Origin: Anaspis maculata
Lineage: Eukaryota > Arthropoda > Insecta > Coleoptera > Scraptiidae
NCBI GenBank assembly: GCA_949128115.1
Contig: OX421964.1
Coordinates: forward strand, 21,724,892-21,788,891
DNA: 64,000 nt
Direction of reading: 5' to 3'
The notes below the pieces were generated by a model that was not told where the DNA came from, made no database searches, and worked only from the letters and a program-made list of their open reading frames with translations. Below, one piece after another: positions 1-12,458 of this stretch (position 1 is its first letter; each line of letters begins with the position of its first letter). A program made the position numbers and the translations under genes.

Positions 1-735
1 ATTTCAATAAATTGCCGGAAATATGCATTTTGAAATTACCGAAACGATCTAGACCATTTCGAGAGTTTTCTGCTAGTAATATTTTTCAGTTAGGTATTTT
101 GAGAAACATTGTTTGAAATTGTAAAACTTATTTTCGTTAAAATTAAAAAAATCGCCAAAGAGCTTGTTTCTTCCTCTCCAGAGTAATGATAAATTCTCTT
201 TTAGCTAGATTTCATCACAAAAATCACATTCAGGAAAACAAAATCTTGAGAAATGATACCAAAAACTTCTACAAAAGCATTTCCATTCCTTCCTAAAGGC
301 TTGCTGTGTAGCACATTCCTGACCTATGTTAGGTATCAGCCCAAGTATCAACCTGTATGTTCTTGAAAAATATGCGTCAGTGTATGCAATGGAACATGAA
401 GCAAGAATTTCTTCTCAGTTTTTTTTTGTTCTCGAGATATCTCTTGTTGATATATCAATATCAGTTTATGTAAACAATCCTTAAAAACAATCCTTTCACC
501 TTGAAACAAAAATTATCTCTCACATGACACGGTATCATACTGGTTTATTGTGATACCAGCCCCAATATTCCGGCCCACATGGGTTAGACACTGCCCGCGG
601 GGGTAGTCTTTTTCAGGGGTGGGTGAGAGAAACATTCACAGGGGATGATTTTTCGAGTGAAACTATCGATGGTTCAAAATTTGCTTCGATAATTAGACCA
701 CTTTGAGAGGATATTTGCAATAAGGTGGACATTGG
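1..735. other. AT-rich sequence, nothing recognised
   Basis: No supported gene, repeat pair or structured RNA was found in this stretch. Confidence 0.5.
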
Positions 736-2990
736 TCCGCACCGGGTACCAACAGAAAGAGGGTGTCATCAGTGTCGATTATTTGTGGTGCAAACGGAGT
801 CCACAAAACTAGGACGCAAGGCCTTGGAGGGTGCAAGACAAGCTGGTGAAGGAAGACCCGTCTTCCGAACAAATTCCGTATGCGGCGCTTTTTTCTCGCA
901 TTAGTCACTATTCGTAGTGTTTTTCGCTCTGTTAAGAAATCGTTTTTCTATGTCCAAAAATACCATGTCACTAATAGGGCAATCACATGATGTTGGTTCA
1001 GCTTGTCGCCACTTGGTGGCTTTGGTTTGGTGACACAGCGTGCTTGCGCCAGATCCAGATTATCGATTAGTTTAGTTTGTTTATGTTTTGCAAATTGCAA
1101 ATAAAAGTCGAACAACGGCCCATCGCTTCTTCAGGGCTTCATTGGTGGGGAACTTGTGGAATTTTATGCTATTTCTGTTTTGTTGAATTTTGAGCGCGGT
1201 GTGGCACACAACATTTATAGGGCATTTTTCAGCGTCGACAATCAGGCCGATTCACTAACTATATTGCTTGCTCAGCTGACAAGCAAGCAAGTTGCCAGAG
1301 CTGAAACTCTGAGCAATATTGCTGAAAGATGTTGCACGATCCGTATTCAGTAACCTTTACGATAAGCAAGTTTGCTTGTGTTTTGGCGCTAGCAATCTTG
1401 CTTGGCTTTGCAACCGAGCACAGTCGCGAAATGTCATTATTGTCATTCTGTCAACGCCAATTATATGTCAACAGAGATGTCATTCGAATAAACCGCGATT
1501 TTTCTCTTGAAAGTTTTCCTTGTTTTGTTTTCGATGGCCCCGATAGTGTTGGGAAAATTGAGTGTGGTCAAAAACCTGCATGCTGTGAGAATTAGAGACT
1601 TTGAAGATGGGGAAATGAAAAACAATGTTTTCGAAATGAAAAAAGTAGGTGGGTACGCTGTGGCGTACCTAGCGTATTAGGCACCCGAGGCGGACTATCC
1701 TGTGACATCTCCTTGCCCCTAAACCTACCTATAGAATGAGCTGCTGACTACGTAGTGACACCCCCTGTGCCGAATAAGGCAATTTTGCGCCCTGAGATTT
1801 TTAGGATCGAAAAATAGCGCCCAATTGGTGACATGGTATTTTTGGACATAGAAAAACGATTTCTCGACAAAGCGGATAATACAATAGTAGTGAGATAGTG
1901 AGTAGGTACTTAATGTGAAAAAGAAGCGCCACAGCCGAAATTTTTTCGGAAGACGCGTCTTCACCAGCTTGTTTTGCACCCTCCAAGGCCTTGCGCCCCA
2001 GTTTTGTAGACCCCTTTTGCACCGAGAATAATCCGACACTGACACGACCCCCTTACTGTTGGTACCCGGTGCAGTCCACACCCCCCGCACCCCCGTTGGT
2101 ACTCAATTGTAGGTACGTAACTGAACTCTCCGGTAATTAAAATTATGGACTTCGTTAAACAGGCTGAAGCTGCGTGGACTAGTCCTCCGGAGTCAGGTAC
2201 CTACCCATTTGAGTTTCACACAAAAGTAGTATACTCTGTACCAGAATTATACTTACCTGTTTAAGGCATTATCCATCTCGTGTAAGAAATCTACATGAAA
2301 ATTCAGTTCTACAGCATCCATCTTCAAGCTCAAACACTTCAGCAACAACCAAAACTCGCTTGTTAGCTTTAGTGCACAAGCAACCAAGATATTGCTCAAA
2401 TGACATTAAGAATTGTTACGAAGTACGTTGGTGAATAGCAATTTCGAAGCAAGGGTTGCACAAGCAAGAGTGTAAGCAAGATTGCTGCGATGACATTTGT
2501 TCTTGCTTAAAAGTATTTTGGAGAATACAAAATCGTAGCAACTTGCTTGTCACAGAGCTGACCTTGATTGAAGCAAGCAATAACTTTGCTATCTCTTGGC
2601 AATGTGATTAGTGAATCGGCCTGAATATAGAGAGATGAGAAGAGAACTAATGACAGCGGGCAATTGGTGTGACGAGATAAATGTTAATTTATTCAAGTGC
2701 CAAAATCACGCGACTGACAGTTAAAACACATGATTTGGCGATTTTGAATACCAATTAATAAACCTGAAGTCCCCAGGTGGCAAACGGCGCCGCAAGCGCC
2801 CCCTACATTCAATCGCCCTTTTGGACGCGATTTTTCGATCCTAAAAATCTAACGACGCAAAATTGCCTAATTCGGCACTGAGGGTGTCACTAGCACTACG
2901 CAGTCTCCAGCTCATTCTCTAGGTAGGTTTAGGGGGAGGTGGGTGTTACAGGATAGTCCGCCCCGGATGCCAAATACGCTAGGTACGCCA
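736..2990. mobile_element. Nested inverted-repeat elements (element X inside a split copy of itself)
   Basis: A ~420-bp sequence at 1655-2075 is present again in reverse orientation but split: 740-980 matches the reverse complement of about 1820-2075, and 2815-2990 matches the reverse complement of about 1655-1815. The split copy is interrupted after a GGGC word by ~1.83 kb that contains the intact copy. The interrupting segment itself has inverted arms at 1235-1330 and 2510-2625 (shared word AGGCCGATTCACTAA, plus repeated CAAGCAAG). ORFs here are repeats, not genes. Confidence 0.7.
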
Positions 2991-3257
2991 CTTAATCGAA
3001 GGTATTTTGTCTTTGAAGAACAAACACGCCAATATGAATACTGCGCCTCTTAGAGCCTTTTATTTTGTCTTTGATTCATAATTTCAACATGAGACATGAA
3101 GCTACTATGTCGAATCGAACTAAATAGCGTCGGTTTCCTTCCCACTCGGCGACTCGATGATTTCACGTGCCAATCCGGAGTCAGAAGTTCAAATAAGCGG
3201 CAAGTAAGTATTTGAATTTGAATAAATCAACAAGAAAGGGTCCGATTGGTTACAATA
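2991..3257. other. Unique spacer
   Basis: Nothing recognised. Confidence 0.4.
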
Positions 3258-4918
3258 CTAATAGTACAGGAAAGATAGATTTCGACCTCGGAAAAAATAT
3301 GGACGTCCTGAAAATTTGATATTTCGTTCAGAATTGAGTGCTCTACAACATATCCAAAATCGCCAAAAATCGCACCCGGGGGTTTTGAGTTATTGGAGGG
3401 GGGGTAAAAAATTGCAGGTAAAAATGGAGGGGATGGAACTCGTCAATTTATTGGATGCGAATACATTATAGTTTGACGTATCATATCCCATTGATACCAT
3501 TTTGGCACAAAAAGTGTCCATCATTGTTGGAGGGGAGTAGTGGGGGGGTGAAGATCTGCTAGGTGGTCCATTTTGTTTTTCTGGACATGTAGAACCGATC
3601 ACGACAAGTTTGGTATCTTTTCCGACTAAATTCAATCTCCTGAACTCGTATCTGATGTGAAAATTTGGATGAAAACAAGTTTGAACAAGTTAACTTGAGA
3701 AAACTTGTTTTTTCTTTGACAATTTTGACGAATTTATGTTTTACTGTTGGAGGCGTTCATTTTTAGAAAATTTTCAGGGACCATTGAATTGAAGTGTATT
3801 CTCCACAAAAATCATCCACTCGATGTATAATTTTGTTTCTCGAGTTTAAAAAATCGATTTGAACTTGAGCCGGCGCGGCGGGTCGTCTACTACTGACCAG
3901 AACACTACAGCATGCATCTTCAAATGAAAACACCTCAAACTATTGAAGAAATAACAACTTATCTTTGAAAATTGGAGGATCTATGAAAAAATTAATTTCC
4001 TATAACATGAACAAAATCGCCGTGAATCGCACTGCAGAATTTTGAGTTATTTGAGTGGAGAGGTAACAGTTCATGGTGTATGAATCCTGTCAAAGTGTTA
4101 TCTTCCTCCTCGAATAACTCAAAATCCTGCATTGCGATTTATGGCGATTTTGTTCATGTTATAGGGAATTCAGTTCTGCACAAATCCTCCAATTTTCAAA
4201 GATAAGTTGTTATTTCTTCAATAGTTTGAGGTGTTTTCATTTAAAGGTGCATGCTGTAGTGTTCTGGTCAGTAGTAGACGACGCGCCGCGCCGGCTCTAG
4301 TTCAAATCGATTTTTTAAACTCGAGAAACAAAATTATATATCGAGTAGATGATTTTTGTGGAGAATACACTTCAATTTAATGGTCTCTGATTCTTTTTCA
4401 AAAATGAACACCCCCAACAGTGAAAAAAAAAGTCGTTAAAATTGTCAAAGAAAAAACTAGTTTTCTCAAGTTACCTTGTTCAAACTTGTTCTCATTCAAA
4501 ATTCACATTGGATACGAGTTCAGGAGATTGAATTTAGTCGGAAAAGATACCAAACTTCTCGTGATCGGTTCTACATGGCCAGAAAAACAAAATGAACCAC
4601 CTAGTAGAGCTTCGCCCCCCCACTACTCCCCTTCAACAATGATGGACACTTTTTGTGCCAAAATGGTATCAAGGGGATATGATACGTCGAACTATAATGT
4701 ATTCGCATCCAATGGATTGACGGGTTCCATCCCCTCTAATTTTACCTGCAATTTTTTACCCCCCCCTCCAATAACTCAAAACCCCCGAGTGCGATTTTTG
4801 GCGATTTTGGATATGTTGTAGAGCACTCAATTCTGAACAGAATATCAAATTTTCATGACGTCCATATTTATTCCGAGGTTTTGCCGATTTTTTTACTATT
4901 TTTCCTGCACTATAATGG
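3258..4918. mobile_element. Large palindrome A (foldback element)
   Basis: Left arm about 3258-4071 and right arm about 4095-4918 are reverse complements with few mismatches; the loop is about 23 bp. Landmarks: GACGTCCATAT at the outer ends, the C-rich block CCCCCCACTACTCCCC, and GAGTTATT near the centre. The two open frames in the arms (81 and 133 codons) are antiparallel copies of one non-coding sequence. No transposase is seen; a non-autonomous foldback element is inferred. Confidence 0.85.
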
Positions 4919-5404
4919 ATGGATAATTTAATATCCACCTAGGTTTTTGTTGTTTTGTGATTCCAATTCAAAATTTAAAAAGCCACCCAGTATATCTATC
5001 GCAGGTAGTTGGGATAAAATTTATTAGGTATTACTTTGAATACGTACTCTGTACTAATCTTTATAATTCCAAGCCCTTTCTCTATCAAAATGATAGCCTA
5101 GTTAGGACCTGAACCAGGCACTAGGCTGATTCCGCATTCCATAACCGTGTTCCTCAGCTTTCCAGCAGTTACATAATTCCAGAGAACTTGAGCCCTGTTG
5201 TAGATACTACACCCCTGCTTGCTGCCCCACGTTCTTGTTGCCCTGTCTACATACACGGCCTATGGCACATTGCGTGACATGGTGATGAAGCAATTAACGT
5301 CGCAGTATTTGTGTTTATTTCAACTTTAAATGAACTTTGTTATTGCTTCCTGTTTGCAATTTTAAACAGCCCTTTTCGCATGCCTACTAAACTACTGAGT
5401 AAGT
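4919..5404. other. Unique spacer
   Basis: No gene or repeat recognised. Confidence 0.4.
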
Positions 5405-5408
5405 TTTT

Positions 5409-5603
5409 TATTCTTTTTCTTGAAGTAACACCATAAAATTACTCCCTTGGCCAACTGGTTTCGCTGTTAGGCATCTTCAGGGTTGGGAATAGACATTTTG
5501 AGTTATTTAGGCAATCAGTGTCACTTCTCAACCCAGAAGATGCCTAACGGCGAAACCGGTTGGCCAAGGAAGTAATCTTGTGGTGCAACTTTTAGAAAAA
5601 GGA
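5409..5603. repeat. Hairpin / short inverted-repeat element
   Basis: Arms about 5409-5492 and 5537-5603 are inverted copies around TTGGCCAACTGGTTTCGC and GTTAGGCATCTTC, with a ~45-bp loop. Probably a MITE. Confidence 0.75.
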
Positions 5604-5605
5604 TA

Positions 5606-6011
5606 AAAACCGATCACCTCAACACCACTCTAAGGGGATGAAGTTTTTCAAATCCAATACTAAATAAGTACCCAAGCATAAATTATGTAATTCGAAAAGA
5701 GAAAAATCGTAATTCAAAGACGATAATCATGATAATTCTTGTATTGTTCGCTGGAGACTCCGACACGGCGATAGAACACAGACCCATACAATTGGTGGAG
5801 GTGCCGCTAGAGAACTTGCCGGACAAGTGATAAGTGCGCGAAACACTGTGACAGACTGAAGGCAAAGTCAAGTGCGATTAAAAGAGATATTTGAATGTGG
5901 CTTGTAAACTGATATGTATTGTAGTACCTACCATAATAATCGAACAGTTGCCAAATTCGTAGCAAAATATTACCATTTTTTTGATCATGTAGATAGGTAC
6001 CTGATTAATTT
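5606..6011. other. Unique spacer
   Basis: Nothing recognised beyond AT-rich sequence. Confidence 0.4.
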
Positions 6012-6344
6012 GTTTTTTATTATTTGTTTATTTAGCGTCGGCCTATTTCCGCAACGAGGCCTAACACCGACGCCGGTGAATGCTTATACCGGAAATTTTG
6101 CCGAGCCCCTGTGTTTCCAACACAGGGTATAGGGATATTTAACGACCACCAACATCGCATGAGGTCGGCACCATCGTTCGTAATTTACGTGCTATGTGAC
6201 ACAGACACACGGCGCGTCTTGCGTTTAGCAAGCATTCTAACTGAACCAAAAAGCTTGTTTCCGAGGCGAAAATCCGTCCCAGGCGGAGATCGAACCCGCG
6301 ACCTCTGGAGTGGTAGTCGAACGCGCTATCACACCACAAGCTCC
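6012..6344 (-). mobile_element. tRNA-derived SINE, copy 1
   Basis: Read on the minus strand from 6344 it starts GGAGCTTGTGGTGTGATAGC, containing an A-box-like segment, and reaches GGTTCGATCTCC, a good pol III B box, about 50 bp later. Beyond the tRNA-like head it shares GCCGACC(C/T)CATGCGATGTT with copy 2 at 16879. It ends in a CCGACGCTAAATAAAC tail followed by A/T-rich sequence. It is not a functional tRNA because no acceptor stem closes. Confidence 0.75.
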
Positions 6345-7142
6345 TCTGTTATATCCTAATAATATAAAATCTCGTATAAAATATTCAAGCATAACAGTAG
6401 AGGACAGAAGTGTCAGAGAGTAAGAAGAGATTACATTCTGATAGCTTGAGGTAGGTGTATACTCGTAGGTAAGTACAGACACCTTGCTCTAGTCATGCTC
6501 TAATGGAAGAGATCGGTAAGTACTTATTGAACGAAAAGGACAGAAAAAACATCTTGAATTGATGGAGAAAAAAGTTCTCGTTTTCAACACTTTGAAAATT
6601 TGCTTATACGAAATCGACTGAAACAGGTTGGTATTCGTGACGTTGAGCCAGCAAATCGTTTTCAATTCCGCACGTTAATTAAGCGGTCTTTTGTTGGAAA
6701 CTCTGGGCTAGAATTGACTGGATTGATACAACACGATCGCCGTGCCCAATTTGTTGTGCATCCAGCGCTCCTATAGAAACTCGAACAGAAATGGAGGTCG
6801 AAGTTCCGTTTTAAATTTTGATGAGTTCGCACACGCCGATGCGGGCCGAAGAGAACGGCATCAAGACAAGCATCGGAGAGCAAAGGAAAGGCCCACAATA
6901 GAGGTTCAGAGCGTTGTTAGGAAGCGAAAGAGGTTTATTTTCTATTTAGAGCGAAGGGGTTGCGGTGAGCGAGAGGGCGAACCCACCTCCGTAATTATTA
7001 CTTAGTGGCGCTGATGTCGCTTTTCGTATAAAGTGAAAGCTGAAGCTCGCCTTGTGTTTTTCACGCCGCACGATAGATAAATGATGTCTTCTGAGCTCTT
7101 CTTTTCACCTACCTACTACTTAGTACTCATTACAGATGATAA
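6345..7142. other. Unique spacer
   Basis: Open frames of 60-87 codons on both strands show no family signature. No gene called. Confidence 0.4.
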
Positions 7143-7190
7143 CAAGTGAATATACCCTCACGGACGTGAGGCTCAGTAGCGCACTTCCTT
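7143..7190. mobile_element. Fragment of the 51287-type element end
   Basis: Shares the arrangement 'AGTGA(G/A)TAT, CTCACG..CGTGAG, CTCAGTAGCGCA' with 51287-51335 and, in reverse, with 28617-28665. Only the end of the element appears to be present. Confidence 0.4.
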
Positions 7191-7315
7191 TAGGTATAAA
7201 GGATCAGTGAAGCGAACGTAAGATGTTTATCAGGGTTCTACCGTTATTTGGACACGATTTTGCCTAGCACGGTTCTCAAGACTACGAGCTGTCCATCAAG
7301 AGTATCCACCAAATT

Positions 7316-7425
7316 TCGTATCGTGCCGAGTCGTAGCTTCGCAGTGGTTTTGAAAAATTCGTAGCTACTGACCCGAGAGTCGTATCGAAATGAAGTTTTT
7401 GTCAAAAGAAAGTTCAAATTATCTG
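7316..7425 (+). repeat. Dispersed repeat, copy 1 (pairs with 10360-10442)
   Basis: Shares the words TAGCTTCG, AAAAATTCGT, ACTATTGACCCG-like and TTTTTGTCAAAA in the same order with 10360-10442. The pair flanks palindrome B. Confidence 0.5.
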
Positions 7426-7507
7426 AATACAACTCCTCAAATGTGAGTATGTATTATCTATGTATGTATGTGTGATGTGCATGTGTATATGTATGTTTTC
7501 CTAAAAA

Positions 7508-9822
7508 TAATACGTTTGTAGGCACTTACTAAATAAATCGCAAGGCACTTGGTTTCTAGGCTATCAAGTTGCGACTTTGTTCATGTTTGAGCAATAGCAT
7601 AGAGTATTTTTTGGCGGCAATATCGCCTATTTCCCTTTTGGTATCACCTTGCTGTGACACATTGATTTTGTTAAACTTTGAAGGGCCATAACTCATTTTT
7701 TTCAAATAGCACTTCCTGTTTTTATGTTTCATTCGTATCAAGCGTCTCATTTCACATCTTTTTCACCTTCCATGTTCCTTCTTAAAAGTTGATAGTTTGG
7801 GAAATAATTCGGTTTTTCTAAAAACTGGACACAAATTTCATCGATTAAACTTAGAGTGCAATGAAAGTCAACTAATTCTGACAACCAACGTCAAAGTGAC
7901 TTCTATTGTACGTCACTTTCAATTTTGACAAATTTTTTTGTCATTTTGAACAGATCTTACGATTGCAAATGTACACACATCAAAAGAATCTAGGGGACAG
8001 GCAAATTCAGACGATTTCTAAAATCATCATAACTTTTGATTGCCGTCAGCGATTTTATGTCTGTTTCCAGTGTTCGATAGCTCAATCCTTTGTTCTGAGG
8101 TCTTGATCACGTCAAATACAAACAATGTTATATAAAGTTTCTACAGGGTGATCAATGGAACAGTGTAAAATTGCCGAAAGTTTAGTACGAGCGCGATTTC
8201 CCAAAAACAAATTTTTATGCATTTCAATAGCACAGTTATGAAGACTGGTATTTCAGCTTCAGTACCGTTTTTGAATTTTGAAAATCAAAGGTAAATTGTC
8301 AAAGATATTGATCATTTTGTGCCCCCATGTTGAACTCCCAAGAAGTGATTCGATTTCATTGAAACTTGGATCACATTCATGTCTGGTTTCAATAATTGGA
8401 ATTTCAAGGTCAAATGTCTTTCTTGGTCACTTCCAAGCCGCCATATTACACTTTTACGTAAATGATTCGATTTTAGTGTGTTTCAAGTTTCATTCAAATT
8501 GAATCATTTATGTAAAAAGTTCAATATAGCGGCTCGAAAGTGATCGAAAGTGTCATTTGACCTTGAAATTCCAATTACTTGAACCAGACATGAGTGTGTT
8601 CCAAGTTTCAATGAAATTGGACCACTTTGTTTTTTCTTGGAAATTCAACACGGCGGCACAAAATGATCAATATCTTTGACAATTCACCTTCGATTTTCAA
8701 AATTCGAGAACGTTACTGAAGCTGAAACACCGATCTTTATAACTGTGCTATTGGAATGCATGAAATTTTTTTTTTTGGGAAATCGCGCTCGTACTGAACT
8801 TTCGGCTATTTTACACTGCTTCATTGATCACCCTGTAGCAACCTTATGAAATAATGTACGTATTTGACGTGATCTAGGCATGAAAACAAAAGATTGGGCA
8901 ATCGAACACTGGAAACCGATATAAAATCGCTTGCGGAAATCAAAAGTTATGATGATTTTAGAAATCGTCTGAATTTGCTTGTCCCCTAGATTCTTTTGAT
9001 GTGTGTAGTAGTAAATATTATCACTATTGATTTGTTGCACTACCTCAATAAATAATATTGTTGAGTTTCTTGCTCCGACATTTTGAGTTTTTTAATTTTT
9101 ACATAATGGTTTCTTGTCGAAATTTGGAAGTGACGTACAATAATAGAAGTCATATTGACGTTGGTTGTCAGAATTAGTTGATGCAGTTTGGATTTAGAAT
9201 TGGTTTGATTTTTAGGTTGATAACTTGATCCGGTGCCATGGCCTGGAAGGTCACCTGACTTGACTAACCCGATTTTTTCTTCAGAGCTTTGTATACTATA
9301 GCATGTATGAAGCTTAAGTCAATACCAGGAAAAATATGCAAGAAATAATTAGAGAGGCTTTCCGTAGCATTCTTCATTTTCACTTGATAATTTCTTGTCA
9401 AAATTCAAAAGTGACGTACAATAGAAGTCACTTTGACATTGGTTGTCAGAATTAGTTAATTTTCATTGCACGCTAAGTTAATTCGATAAAATTTGTGTCC
9501 AGTTTTTATAAAAACCGAATTATTTTCCAAACTATCAGCTTTAAAGAAAAAACATAAGAAGTAAGAAATATGTGAAATGAGGCGCTTGATACGAATGAGA
9601 AATAGAAAACAGGGAGTGCTATTTGAAAAAATGAAGTTATAACCCTTCAAAGTTCAACAAAATCAATGTGTCACAGCAAGGTGATACCAGAACGGAAATA
9701 AGCGATACTACTGCCAAAAGATACCCTATGCTAATGCTTGAACATGAGCAAAGTCGCAACTTGATAACCTGAAAACCAAGTGCCTTGCGATTTATTTAGT
9801 AAGTGCCTACAAACGCATTAAT
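7508..9822. mobile_element. Large palindrome B (foldback element, ~2.3 kb)
   Basis: Left arm about 7508-8474 and right arm about 8496-9822; the loop is ~21 bp. The right arm is longer because it holds about 300 bp extra (near 9090-9420), including a second copy of the GTGACGTACAATAGAAGTC block. Outer ends match as TTTGTAGGCACTTACTAAAT. An inner element with CTACAGGGTGATCA ends spans about 8141-8839 within the palindrome. Open frames here are mirrored non-coding sequence. Confidence 0.85.
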
Positions 9823-10129
9823 TTCTAGAAGAAAATTTATAACTTCTGAATGGTTGAAGCGAATTGCGAAAACTAAACAAATTTGTAATGCCTGAGAAAG
9901 GGCAAATCCAAATATGCAAAAATATACAGGGGGTGCCATTCAAAAGAGCTCGTTCAAAAACTGCTCTGCAAAAATGGGGCACCCTGTATGGAGCAAAATA
10001 ATTTTACAAACTGCACTTTGACCTCCCGTTTGCAGTGCCGTTTGGTTCATTTCGATATCATCAATGACGTAGGTGTAATTGAGCTCGCCCATATCAATGA
10101 CTTGTATAAGGACATGTACTGGCCCGCAT
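9823..10129. repeat. Spacer with a short CAGGG-type hairpin
   Basis: A ~63-bp hairpin at 9927-9989 has ends ACAGGGGGTGCCA and GGGGCACCCTGT, with a GAGC..GCTC inner stem. The rest is unassigned. Confidence 0.5.
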
Positions 10130-11250
10130 CTTGTAACTTTTGAAGTTCAATTGTGAATTTCAACACCTAATCGACGACGCCGCCCCACACACAGTTATTG
10201 CAATTGTTTATCGATGCTGTGGCAAGATTATTCTTGGGTTGTGTGTTGTGTACCAAGGCCATGAGTTACTCATTTGAGTTGAAACTTCTCCTGTCCAGGA
10301 TTTCGTCTCGTTCGAAGAAGAAAATATCAAGCGTCAGCAAGTAACAAATAATCATTTGCCGCCAAGTCTTAGCTTCGGGGTCATTTTTAAAAATTCGTGA
10401 CTATTGACCCGTGAGTGGTACCGATGTGGAATTTTTGTCAAAATTAAGTTATTATTATTATTATTATAATTTATTGTTCATCAAGAATTACATCCTTATA
10501 ACAAGAAAAATTAATTGATATCGATGTTCTTCTGTCTATACACTACTTAATAAAATCGTTGTCTATTTTCTGACCAATATATATTTCGAGCTGATGGCGC
10601 TCATCTTCAGGGTTTTTTTGCTACAAATAAATATATAAATGGTATGAGCATACAGAAACCAAAATTCAAAATCACTCACTTTTTAGATTTTTGAAAAAAG
10701 TTTTATGTCAGGATGGAAAATTGTCAGTTTGAATTTTGGTAATTGTTAACAATAATTGCTTAGATGAAATTACGAAATTCCTATGGAAAATTAAGAAAAA
10801 TTAAGTTCAAATTCTCTTTTCCAAATCGCTAGATTTACCAAATCGGTTCTAGATCCAGTTTTCTGAAATAAAAACTCCCCAATTCACAAAACGTGAAGTT
10901 GATTAATAGTTAGGATTTTAATGTAGATCACTAACTCAAAGAGTATTCATGTTAATTTTTATATATTGTTATCTATGTTGCACACTTTGTTTATTGCCTC
11001 CGGGCAGATTGTGAAGTTTATTTGGGGTTGAAAAAAAAAAAAAAATCTCCTTTAAATATAACTCCCGATATAGATTATCGTAATTTGATAAGAACGGGCT
11101 TCTGAAATGCAACACTCATCGGCGATGCTGCCTGCACCACGCTAAATCATTACGATTGTAATCGATTATCATTATTTCGTCAAGATTTTTTTTTCTCCCG
11201 AGGTTATGAGCTACCCACTGGAGCACTGGGGTCTAGTACTAGATGCTGTG
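10130..11250. repeat. Two diverged copies of one dispersed repeat with a spacer
   Basis: 10130-10320 and 11095-11250 share CATCG(G/A)CGA..GC, GTTTATCGAT/AATCGATTATC and GAG(G)TTATGAGCTAC-like words in the same order. An ATT microsatellite lies at 10445-10470. The ~650-bp spacer between them is AT-rich and unassigned. Confidence 0.45.
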
Positions 11251-12458
11251 GCGGACGAAAAAATACAAATACATACGAACAGACGGACATACGGGCGGAC
11301 GGACGAAACGAGGACATAAGCGCAGTGCCGAGTTAGAAAGTGCGCCAAAAACAGAACGATTGCGTTATGCATTTGTGTTGATTCCTTGCTTCTGAAGATT
11401 TTTATGGATTCATCTTTCTTGTAAGTATACAGTTCCCTCGAGTTTACTCGGCTAACAATTAAGTTTCCGGTGGCGTACCAACTGATGAAAAGAATCCAAC
11501 AAAGAGTAGTATGCCAATAAATTATATTTTTTGTCAGAAAAGAGATCTTAGCTACCTGAGCGAAAGAAGACAAAAAAAGTCTGTTCTAGAAAATCCCCAA
11601 TGGTATACAGGGTGATTTATCATTATATCAAAGGACTTCAACTCCTTGTATGAGAAGTTGGCGCCAATACGAGAACGGACCTAAGTTTTCTTCCGGAGAA
11701 ATGAGGTGTAATAATAATTGTATATTAAATACCGAGAAATTCATTATTACTGGTACCTGAGGCCAAAGAGAGCCTTCGGATTGTAGCGGGAATTAGGCAT
11801 TCATCGTCGCCAGTAGGTAATATAGTAGGTAGTCATACCGATATTACATTGCGCCAATTTTGAACGAATACTCACCTCACCTCAAAGAGATTCCGACTTG
11901 CTGACTCGAGATGAAAACAGTGTTGTAGTTCCATGGTTTCGTTACATACCTGCAACAAAAATGGACCGGTATTAGCAAGCTTGGAAAAACAACAGTATTT
12001 ATTTTTGCTTAGAAATAACCAGCAAAAATGTCTGCAAGCACACAAACGTAAATTTTCAAAATTGCACCACGCCCGCGAAATGCGAATATACAACGTGAAT
12101 CACGTTGTTTCTTGGCTATTCATAAACTTGAATATACATTTATATTATGCTTTTATACTCCATGATTCTCCCAGTCTTTGAAGGGAGAACATAAAATATT
12201 TGGTTTTCTTTTCTCGTCTAGCTACCTCCAGCTATCTAACCTAAACAATCCGAAACTTTTTGGGTGGAACTTTACACAGCAGAATCTTTTTGGATCCTCC
12301 CTATATTTCATATTTCGTGCACTAAGCCATGGTAGTAAGTCTTAAAAGTGGAACGATACCTCGAATATGATACTAGTTTATTGTTTTTCGCGCGGCTAAA
12401 GCTGTTGAATTTATTCGAGATATATGTGCGAGAACTGTGGCGATATACAATGTATATT
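11251..12458. other. Mostly unique sequence
   Basis: Contains a degenerate GGAC/CGGACGGA stretch at 11278-11306 and a lone ACAGGGTGATT MITE end at 11607. Open frames up to 120 codons (minus, 11211-11573) have no family signature. Confidence 0.4.

Noticed and set aside
6279..6344. Functional tRNA gene
   Set aside because: A and B boxes are present but no acceptor stem closes and the sequence continues into a SINE body shared with 16879-17073.
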